A stretch of DNA of 10,915 bases from positions 1 to 10,915 of the forward strand of contig JAQWCP010000027.1 in assembly GCA_028705905.1 (NCBI GenBank), written 5' to 3'. How positions within the stretch are numbered: position 1 is the first letter of the stretch; each line of letters begins with the position of its first letter. Both the position numbers and the translations under genes were made by a program. A model generated the notes under the pieces. The model saw only the letters and a list, made by a program, of their open reading frames with translations, did not search any database and was not told the origin of the DNA. This stretch comes from Oscillospiraceae bacterium. Its GTDB lineage: Bacteria; Bacillota; Clostridia; Oscillospirales; Oscillospiraceae. This document shows, in pieces, positions 6,454 through 10,915 of this stretch.

Positions 6454-7203
6454 ATGGTACGCGAAATCATTCTAGGGGCAAATGGATATGACATTCCCTG
6501 CCTTTATACAATTGACGGCCAAGAAGAGATGGTTTGCATTGTCAGTCATGGATTTGGCAGCAGTAAAGAAAGTTCAACCGCACAAATGTTGCTGCAGTCT
6601 TTGCCAAAACGGGGCATTGGCGTCTTTGCATTTGATTTTCCGGCGCACGGGGATAGCCCTGTGGGTGGGGAGAGACTGCGGATTGAAACCTGCATCCAGG
6701 ATCTGGCTGCAGCGGAACAACGGGCAATCGCGCTGGCACCAAAGGCAAAGATAGTTTATTTTTCTTCCAGTTTTGGCGCCTATATCAATTTTCAGTATCT
6801 GGCTGCCGGAAATGGAACCGGGGTGAAATCTTTCTTCCGTTCTGCCGCTGTAAATATGCCAGAGCTTTTCACACATCCCACAGAGGAGGAGCAGGCGCAG
6901 CTCCAGAAAAACGGATTTCTCCTGTTAGACGGGTATACCCGGCCCATCAAACTGACGACAGATTTTTTGAAAGATCTTGCCAGCCACGATCTGTTTCAAT
7001 GCAGTCAACCCCAAAATACAGAATTGTGCATGATTCACGGGGAACGCGATGAAACCATTTTAATCGAACATGCAGAGCGGTTTGCATTGCAGTTTGACAT
7101 ACCGTTAACCATTGTGCCGGGCGGCGATCACCGTTTGTCCATTCCCGGTGCGCCGGAACAAGTGATGCAGCTTGCAGTTAACTTTTTTGAGGGAAGGATA
7201 TAG
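6454..7203 (+). CDS. Alpha/beta hydrolase
   Basis: A 249-residue cytoplasmic alpha/beta-hydrolase fold protein. The oxyanion region is SHGFGSSKES (31-40) and a strand-turn motif FDFPAHGDS (60-68) follows. The nucleophile elbow is SSSFGA (104-109), with S106 as the likely nucleophile and S104 in the place of the first Gly of the usual GxSxG. D199 in HGERDE and H226 in GGDHRL complete the triad. The cap between about 120 and 170 is short. The family is broad (esterases, acyl hydrolases, peptidases), so the substrate is unknown; the layout resembles small serine aminopeptidase/acylglycerol lipase-like hydrolases. GAGGAGA (6441-6447) lies 6 nt before the ATG. The gene is alone between its own promoter and a terminator shared with the convergent EFR1 gene. 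Confidence 0.85.
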   Translation: MVREIILGANGYDIPCLYTIDGQEEMVCIVSHGFGSSKESSTAQMLLQSLPKRGIGVFAFDFPAHGDSPVGGERLRIETCIQDLAAAEQRAIALAPKAKIVYFSSSFGAYINFQYLAAGNGTGVKSFFRSAAVNMPELFTHPTEEEQAQLQKNGFLLLDGYTRPIKLTTDFLKDLASHDLFQCSQPQNTELCMIHGERDETILIEHAERFALQFDIPLTIVPGGDHRLSIPGAPEQVMQLAVNFFEGRI

Positions 7204-7240
7204 GTAAAACGGGATAGATCTGCCATATAGGATTCTAAAA

Positions 7241-7275
7241 CAGGCCGGATTCCTAGAAATCCGGCCTGGTTTATT
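7241..7275. terminator. Terminator shared by convergent hydrolase and EFR1 genes
   Basis: CAGGCCGGATT (7241-7251) pairs with AATCCGGCCTG (7258-7268) over a 6-nt loop, followed by GTTTATTATTAT on the plus strand. On the minus strand TTTTAG follows the stem. It sits between two convergent stop codons and can serve both; its plus-strand tail overlaps the EFR1 stop region. Confidence 0.85.
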
Positions 7276-7276
7276 A

Positions 7277-8023
7277 TTATGGATTGAGGAAATAGCGTGG
7301 TTTTCCAAGGGATCTCTTTTTGTATTCAATGGCCTCCTGGGGGCAGCGGCAAATGCAGGCCATGCAATGGATGCAGTGGTTGGCCCATTGGGGAGTCCCA
7401 TCCAAAAGAGTGATGTTGTTGGTGGGGCAGAGGACTTCGCATTGACCACACCCCACGCAGGCGTCAGTGGCATAAAATCCTTTGGCACGGATGAAACAGG
7501 CATAGAGAACCGGGTTCGCCACCGCGCTTTCCAGCCGGCCAATCAGAGAAATGGGTTCTTTGGGCAACGGCTCTTGCCTGTGGATCCGTTCCGCGGAAGA
7601 GGAAATGTGCGGTTCTGCTGCCTGGATAATCGCAGCGGCCTGTTTTGCGTCCGGTACGGGAAACATGGCAATATAATTTTCCGGCATGATGATGGAGGAA
7701 AGTCCCATAAAGGAAAACCCCTTTTTCCGGCAAAGCGAGGCGCAATACCCAACGGCATTTCCAGTCCCGGTACCACAGGTGAGGATGAAGTACGCGCTGA
7801 GGTTTCCCTCGAAGGAGGTGTCTTCAATCCACTGCTCCACCATGCGGGGGATACGCCAGCCATATGTGGGCAGGACAAAAACAAGGGGTGTTTTGGAAAA
7901 AATCGGGCCATGCTGATGATCTTTCATCTGTTGACAGATGGAAAAAAGGGAATCGTGGGTGGCAGAGGCAATGCGGTTTGCCACGTAATGACTGTTTCCA
8001 GTTCCGCTAAAATATAAAATCAT
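7277..8023 (-). CDS. EFR1-type flavodoxin/ferredoxin fusion
   Basis: A 248-residue cytoplasmic electron-transfer protein that joins two modules. Residues 1 to about 150 are a flavodoxin-like domain, with the FMN phosphate loop YFSGTGNS (4-11), the PTYGWRIPR segment (52-60) and a Gly/Thr-rich loop TCGTGTGNA (82-90). After a linker comes a two-cluster ferredoxin: C189-C192-C195-C199 and C217-C220-C223-C227, each ending in Cys-Pro. Such EFR1 proteins are common in anaerobic Bacillota and should pass electrons between FMN and two 4Fe-4S clusters; the partners are unknown. GGGAGG lies 8 nt before the ATG. The gene is monocistronic, with a strong promoter at 8107-8135 and a terminator shared with the hydrolase. 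All cluster cysteines are present. Confidence 0.92.
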   Translation of the reverse strand: MILYFSGTGNSHYVANRIASATHDSLFSICQQMKDHQHGPIFSKTPLVFVLPTYGWRIPRMVEQWIEDTSFEGNLSAYFILTCGTGTGNAVGYCASLCRKKGFSFMGLSSIIMPENYIAMFPVPDAKQAAAIIQAAEPHISSSAERIHRQEPLPKEPISLIGRLESAVANPVLYACFIRAKGFYATDACVGCGQCEVLCPTNNITLLDGTPQWANHCIHCMACICRCPQEAIEYKKRSLGKPRYFLNP

Positions 8024-8047
8024 CTTTGTACCTCCCAGTGTGTAGAG

Positions 8048-8076
8048 GGCCGGCTTCTCCCTGGGATAGGCCGGCT
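8048..8076. repeat. Pair of GGCCGGCT direct repeats in the EFR1 leader
   Basis: GGCCGGCT occurs at 8048-8055 and 8069-8076, 21 bp apart, about two helical turns. Between them is TCCCTGGGA (8058-8066), itself an inverted repeat. The GCCGGC cores are palindromic, so they can also pair as a 6-bp stem in the EFR1 mRNA. This could be an operator or a leader structure; no regulator is identified. Confidence 0.4.
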
Positions 8077-8106
8077 GGCTTCTGTTTGCGTCTGGTGTTC
8101 TGTTTC

Positions 8107-8135
8107 AGTATAACGGTTTCCAAAAACTGCGTCAA
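8107..8135 (-). promoter_or_regulatory. Sigma-A-type promoter of the EFR1 gene
   Basis: On the minus strand: TTGACG (8135-8130), a 17-bp spacer and TATACT (8112-8107). The predicted start near 8100 gives a leader of about 75 nt that carries the GGCCGGCT repeats. Confidence 0.8.
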
Positions 8136-8212
8136 CAAGGGAGAGCAAGAGAAAGTGAGAGAGAAGCATAGAGAAAAACTCTATTTTCTATGTAAATAAT
8201 TAACGGATTCGA

Positions 8213-8251
8213 GCGAAACGAACGAATTTCGCAAATCACCCATGCTACACT
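8213..8251 (+). promoter_or_regulatory. Extended -10 promoter and inverted repeat before the 107-residue gene
   Basis: TACACT (8246-8251) is preceded by TGC (8243-8245), an extended -10 arrangement, with no clear -35. Just upstream GCGAAA (8213-8218) and TTTCGC (8227-8232) form an inverted repeat with an 8-bp gap, placed where a regulator would contact the -35 zone. The start would be near 8258, giving a very short leader. Confidence 0.4.
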
Positions 8252-8275
8252 GGTTCCCATGGGAGGTGTAAATAA

Positions 8276-8599
8276 ATGACGGAAGTTAGAAGAACGGATA
8301 TCCTTTTTGCGGATCAAGTGGAAATGACACAGTGGTGGGATCAAGGCTCTTTGGAGTTTGATGCAGGCGAGAAATCCCTGCGATGCGAGGAAGAAAAACG
8401 CCATTGGGCAGAGCTCATAGAGTGGATGAAAAAAATAGGATGTCCCGTGGAATTGCTTCAGGAACGCGCCAAATGTCATATACAAGAGAATGAAAACATT
8501 ACATATAAAGCCACATTTTTGACAACGCAGCGCAAAATTTTCACCAAACGTATGGAACACATGTGGAAAGTATGGGAACAGCTTTGCCGTGGATCTTAA
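8276..8599 (+). CDS. Unrecognised 107-residue protein
   Basis: I do not recognise this protein. It is 107 residues long, soluble, with no signal peptide or membrane segment. It is rich in charged and aromatic residues, including six Trp (WW at 20-21, then W44, W50, W97 and W100) and four Cys (C37, C56, C67, C104) without a metal-site spacing. Residues about 33-55 and 83-105 look helical and amphipathic. GGGAGGTG lies about 9 nt before the ATG, an extended -10 box is upstream, and a clear terminator lies 34 nt after the stop. That makes it a probable real gene rather than a chance frame. The longer antisense frame (8132-8617) is low in charge and lacks a ribosome binding site. The gene stands alone between EFR1 (divergent) and the flavoprotein pair, so context gives no functional hint. 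Confidence 0.65.
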   Translation: MTEVRRTDILFADQVEMTQWWDQGSLEFDAGEKSLRCEEEKRHWAELIEWMKKIGCPVELLQERAKCHIQENENITYKATFLTTQRKIFTKRMEHMWKVWEQLCRGS

Positions 8600-8632
8600 G
8601 ATATGGAAACAGAGCAAATAAAGTGAAATTGG

Positions 8633-8669
8633 ATCGCCGACCGCTACAAGCGGCCGGCGATTGCTTTTT
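8633..8669 (+). terminator. Intrinsic terminator after the 107-residue gene
   Basis: ATCGCCG (8633-8639) and CCGC (8641-8644) pair with GCGG (8650-8653) and CGGCGAT (8655-8661), with one A/C mismatch and the loop TACAA. TGCTTTTTC follows. Confidence 0.85.
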
Positions 8670-8773
8670 CAGCCTGGTGCAGTTTGGTTTTATGTCACCG
8701 GCTACCAAAGAGATGCAAGGATACCGTTTTTACTGAAAATTGTGACATTTGTTGCATCTATCCGAGTATGCAC

Positions 8774-8801
8774 TTGTTTTTTAATCCGTTTTTGTTATAA
8801 T
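8774..8801 (+). promoter_or_regulatory. Promoter of the flavoprotein pair
   Basis: TTGTTT (8774-8779), a 16-bp spacer and a perfect TATAAT (8796-8801) preceded by TGT (8793-8795), an extended -10. The predicted start near 8808 leaves a leader of about 40 nt. No second promoter is convincing between the two flavoprotein genes. Confidence 0.8.
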
Positions 8802-8848
8802 GAACATACCAGAGAAAATGTGTGTCAATCAGGAAAGGAAGAACCCAT

Positions 8849-9394
8849 ATGAGCAAGAACATTGTTGTGATTACAGGTAGTCCCCGCAAAAAAGGGAACA
8901 GTTTCGCTATGACAGATGCATTCATCCAAGCGGCAGAAGCAAAAGGACATACCATCACGCGATTCGATGCGGCGATGAAAACGGTGGGGGGATGCCGTGC
9001 TTGTGAAACCTGCTTTCAGACGGGAAAGGCGTGTAGTTTTGATGATGATTTCAACGAAATTGCACCGGTGATTGAAACGGCAGATGCAATCGTGTTCACA
9101 ATGCCGGTATACTGGTATACCATGCCCGCACAGATCAAAGCTGTTATTGATAAATTATTCTCTTTTTGCGTCGCTGGCAAGGAAGTGGGAGGAAAAGAGT
9201 GCGCTTTAATTGCCTGTTGTGAAGAGAAGGATTTATCTGTCTTGGATGGTGTGCGGATTCCCTTTGAAAAAACAGCAGCGCTGCTGAATTGGAAACCGGT
9301 GGGAACCGTTTTAATTCCAGGTGTTCATCAAGAAGGAGACATCCAAAACACGGATGGATGTGGGCAGGCAGCGAAACTGGCCCATGCATTTTAA
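8849..9394 (+). CDS. Iron-sulfur flavoprotein-like NAD(P)H-dependent reductase, first of pair
   Basis: A 181-residue flavodoxin-fold protein. ITGSPRKKGNS (8-18) is the FMN phosphate loop, and PVYWYTMPAQIKAVIDKLF (86-104) lines the flavin. Between them GCRACETC (48-55) plus C62 makes C49-x2-C52-x2-C55-x6-C62, which fits the compact motif reported for iron-sulfur flavoproteins (CX2CX2CX4-7C) that bind a 4Fe-4S cluster next to FMN. The likely role is reduction of quinones, oxygen species or other small acceptors in an anaerobe; the real acceptor is unknown. I chose the ATG at 8849, with AAAGGAAG about 8 nt before it. A GTG at 8822 in the same frame precedes this ribosome binding site and is rejected. 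It lies 62 nt before the second flavoprotein gene. A plain NADPH-dependent FMN reductase is the alternative. Confidence 0.85.
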   Translation: MSKNIVVITGSPRKKGNSFAMTDAFIQAAEAKGHTITRFDAAMKTVGGCRACETCFQTGKACSFDDDFNEIAPVIETADAIVFTMPVYWYTMPAQIKAVIDKLFSFCVAGKEVGGKECALIACCEEKDLSVLDGVRIPFEKTAALLNWKPVGTVLIPGVHQEGDIQNTDGCGQAAKLAHAF

Positions 9395-9456
9395 GAGTAG
9401 ACAGAACAGGCAACGTCCCACGATAAAACAGAACAATTTTCTGTAGGAGGGAAACG

Positions 9457-10080
9457 ATGAAAGCGTTATTGATTAACGGAAGTCCCAATGAGCAGGGCTG
9501 TACATTTACAGCGCTGCATGAGGTGGCACGCATATTGCAGAGCCATCAAATTGAAACAGAATTGTTGTATTTGGGGAAAAAGCCGATTCCGGGCTGCATT
9601 GCTTGCGGGGCATGTGCTGAGACAGGAAAGTGCGTCTTTCATGACCAGGTTAACATGATATTAGAGCGGCTGGAAGAATTTGACGCCATTGTAGTAGGGT
9701 CTCCCGTTTATTATGCTGGCCCCAGCGGACAGTTGACTGCATTTCTCGATCGTCTGTTTTTTTGCAGTGAAGGTCGAATGGCAGGGAAATTGGGCGCGTC
9801 TGTTGTTTCGTGTCGGCGGGGCGGCGCCAGTGCGGCGTTTGATCGCCTGAACAAGTATTTCACCATCAGCAACATGCCGATTGTATCCTCTCAGTATTGG
9901 AATCAGGTTCATGGTTTTACGCCGGAGGATGTACGGAAGGACGAAGAAGGGCTGCAAACGATGCGAACACTGGGAGAGAATATGGCTTGGCTTTTAAAGT
10001 GCATTGAGGCCGGGAAAAAGAGCGGGGTTTCCGCTCCAAAGTACGAGCTGAGAATACAAACCAATTTCATCTCTGACTGA
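9457..10080 (+). CDS. Iron-sulfur flavoprotein-like NAD(P)H-dependent reductase, second of pair
   Basis: A 207-residue flavodoxin-fold protein. INGSPNEQGCTF (6-17) is the flavin phosphate loop, and GSPVYYAGPSGQLTAFLDRL (81-100) is the flavin-lining segment. The cysteines C47-x2-C50-x2-C53-x5-C59 (CIACGACAETGKC) again fit the compact iron-sulfur flavoprotein motif. C-terminal marks such as MPIVSSQYWNQVHG and LQTMRTLGENMAWLLK are shared with a large group of proteins in gut anaerobes. GGAGGG lies about 6 nt before the ATG. The gene probably shares the promoter at 8774 with its neighbour, although the two proteins differ enough to be separate lineages rather than a recent duplication. They may form hetero-oligomers or act on different acceptors; both are guesses. 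A long hairpin follows at 10217. Confidence 0.87.
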   Translation: MKALLINGSPNEQGCTFTALHEVARILQSHQIETELLYLGKKPIPGCIACGACAETGKCVFHDQVNMILERLEEFDAIVVGSPVYYAGPSGQLTAFLDRLFFCSEGRMAGKLGASVVSCRRGGASAAFDRLNKYFTISNMPIVSSQYWNQVHGFTPEDVRKDEEGLQTMRTLGENMAWLLKCIEAGKKSGVSAPKYELRIQTNFISD

Positions 10081-10216
10081 TGCCCATATTGGTGGTCTGC
10101 TTGCAATGGAAACAGTGGCCCTTTGGACATGTCAGCAGATACATTGGATCCTATTTGGGGTGCCCAAAACAGGATAGCCGGTTTTGATGATGACAAGATC
10201 GAAAAGGTTATGAACG

Positions 10217-10256
10217 CAGGAGATCCGGCCGCCCATTCGGGCGGCCGGATCTCCTG
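10217..10256. terminator. Perfect 18-bp hairpin between convergent operons
   Basis: CAGGAGATCCGGCCGCCC (10217-10234) pairs with its exact complement (10239-10256) over the loop ATTC. TTATAT follows on the plus strand; the minus side has no U-tract. It lies between the flavoprotein pair and the convergent ferredoxin gene, so it most likely ends both transcripts, despite the weak tail. The 136 bases before it (10081-10216) hold no gene I can support. Confidence 0.7.
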
Positions 10257-10273
10257 TTATATGGCTTCAAACA

Positions 10274-10462
10274 TTAAGAAATTGTTTCAAATGCGCCTTT
10301 GGGGCAAAATTTCATACATTTTCCGCAGAGGATGCATAGGGTTTCGTCGATCTCCGGCAGAGAGTAAATATCCTTTTGCGCAATCGCGCCTTTGGGGCAA
10401 ACCCGCATGGCAGGACATTTGTGGTCTTGCGGACACTTATCTTTGTTGACAATCATTTTCAT
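10274..10462 (-). CDS. Small ferredoxin-like protein with atypical first cluster motif
   Basis: A 62-residue protein built like a two-cluster bacterial ferredoxin. The second motif is normal: C43-x2-C46-x2-C49-x3-C53-Pro (CILCGKCMKFCP). The first is not: C10-x5-C16-x5-C22-Pro (CPQDHKCPAMRVCP), so there are seven cysteines, not eight. In standard ferredoxins each cluster takes three cysteines from one motif and the Cys-Pro cysteine from the other. By that rule the second cluster is complete (C43, C46, C49, C22), while the first has C10, C16 and C53 and would need D13, H14 or another ligand, or be a 3Fe-4S cluster. AAAGGAG lies about 9-10 nt before the ATG. The gene starts 14 nt after the rhodanese stop and is surely co-transcribed with it. 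Confidence 0.88.
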   Translation of the reverse strand: MKMIVNKDKCPQDHKCPAMRVCPKGAIAQKDIYSLPEIDETLCILCGKCMKFCPKGAFETIS

Positions 10463-10476
10463 CTACAATCTCTCCT

Positions 10477-10899
10477 TTATCCGTTGACGGTTTCATAAGG
10501 CCAGTCAATGATGCCGCCAAAATCATAGACATTTGTGTATCCCATATCAACCAGCTTCTTGGCGGCGGCTGCACTTCTGCGCCCACTGCGGCAGTACACC
10601 AAGATCAGGACATCCTGATCCGGCAGTTCGCTGGCCGCCCGGTCGGCCAGTGTATAATCGGGGATCAAGACGGCCCCCTCAATTCGATTTTCCCGGAATT
10701 CTTCCTCGGTTCTCACATCAAGCAGGATGAACGGATTGTTTCCCTCCATGATGGCTTTTGCTTCTTCTGCGGTAATCTTTTGGTAAGCCGGAGTGGAAGC
10801 ATCTACGATGGGAGAGCTGCCGGCTGGCAAGTTGCTTCCTGTGCAGGCGGAGCAAAACATCGAGAGGGCAGAGACGAGAAGCAATATCCGCTTTTTCAT
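10477..10899 (-). CDS. Rhodanese-domain lipoprotein
   Basis: A 140-residue exported protein. MKKRILLLVSALSMFCSAC is a signal peptide ending in a lipobox-like CSAC, with C19 the likely lipidated residue; the -3 position is Cys instead of the usual Leu, so processing is a little less certain. A Ser/Pro linker leads to one rhodanese domain (about 40-138): LLDVRTEEEF (59-68), the active-site loop YCRSGRRS (102-109) with the persulfide cysteine C103, and DFGGIIDWPY (126-135). Single-domain rhodaneses move sulfane sulfur, or act in sulfide or thiol redox chemistry. A lipid anchor puts this one on the outer face of the membrane, and the partner is unknown. GGGAG lies 10 nt before the ATG. It is the first visible gene of a two-gene unit with the ferredoxin; its promoter lies beyond the window. 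Confidence 0.9.
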   Translation of the reverse strand: MKKRILLLVSALSMFCSACTGSNLPAGSSPIVDASTPAYQKITAEEAKAIMEGNNPFILLDVRTEEEFRENRIEGAVLIPDYTLADRAASELPDQDVLILVYCRSGRRSAAAAKKLVDMGYTNVYDFGGIIDWPYETVNG

Positions 10900-10915
10900 T
10901 TTTCCGCATCTCCCA

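Noticed and set aside
7367..8017. Plus-strand open frame (216 codons) opposite the EFR1 gene
   Set aside because: It is the mirror of a well-supported flavodoxin/ferredoxin gene; the antisense protein has no recognisable domain.
8132..8617. Minus-strand open frame (161 codons) opposite the 107-residue gene
   Set aside because: It overlaps the EFR1 promoter and lacks a good ribosome binding site, while the plus frame has complete expression signals.
8822..8848. GTG as an upstream start of the first flavoprotein
   Set aside because: The AAAGGAAG site lies after it, and family members begin just before the IVVITGSP strand, as the ATG at 8849 gives.
10081..10449. Open frame continuing in phase after the stop of the second flavoprotein (TGA at 10078)
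   Set aside because: It reads through the perfect 18-bp hairpin and antisense to the ferredoxin gene. Known homologues end near the stop, and there is no selenocysteine-type context I can support.

Overview
The window looks like a chromosomal stretch from an anaerobic, gut-type member of the Bacillota (Clostridia, perhaps Oscillospiraceae). The evidence is strong AGGAGG-type ribosome binding sites, sigma-A-like promoters, intrinsic terminators, two Gram-positive-style lipoproteins, and many Fe-S and flavin proteins typical of strict anaerobes. The family assignment is inferred from gene style, since no 16S or other marker is present. No insertion sequence, CRISPR array, tRNA or rRNA was seen.

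Layout, left to right. At 1-600 lies the C-terminal end of an SPFH-type protein with three zinc ribbons. It directly abuts an opposite-strand fragment that reads as a membrane protein, so both genes look broken at about position 125. At 650-1263 is a single-gene unit: a good promoter, a structured leader, a small lipocalin-like lipoprotein and a strong hairpin. At 1511-3653 is a two-gene peptidase unit: an M20/PepT-like metallopeptidase followed by a P1 (S58) autoprocessing aminopeptidase. At 3718-4873 is a monocistronic cysteine synthase gene with its own promoter and terminator.

On the minus strand, 4990-6273 holds a VOC-family protein and then a membrane-anchored DUF1287 protein that has its own extended -10 promoter. 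At 6391-7270 on the plus strand is a promoter, an alpha/beta hydrolase and a terminator shared with the convergent EFR1-type flavodoxin/ferredoxin gene (7277-8023, minus). At 8276-8599 is an unrecognised 107-residue protein with its own terminator. At 8849-10080 is a tandem pair of flavoproteins, each with a compact four-cysteine motif like that of iron-sulfur flavoproteins (Isf). They converge, across a perfect 18-bp hairpin, on a minus-strand pair: a rhodanese lipoprotein followed by a small ferredoxin with unusual cysteine spacing (10274-10899).

How the genes fit together. Most genes are housekeeping or accessory single units. The right-hand 3.6 kb has a clear redox theme (EFR1, two Isf-like flavoproteins, a small ferredoxin, a rhodanese), and cysK adds a sulfur link. 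The two peptidases plausibly act in sequence on small peptides. I see no convincing defence system or other clearly new multi-gene system. The most unusual items are the seven-cysteine ferredoxin next to an exported rhodanese, the broken SPFH/membrane-protein junction, and the orphan 107-residue protein.
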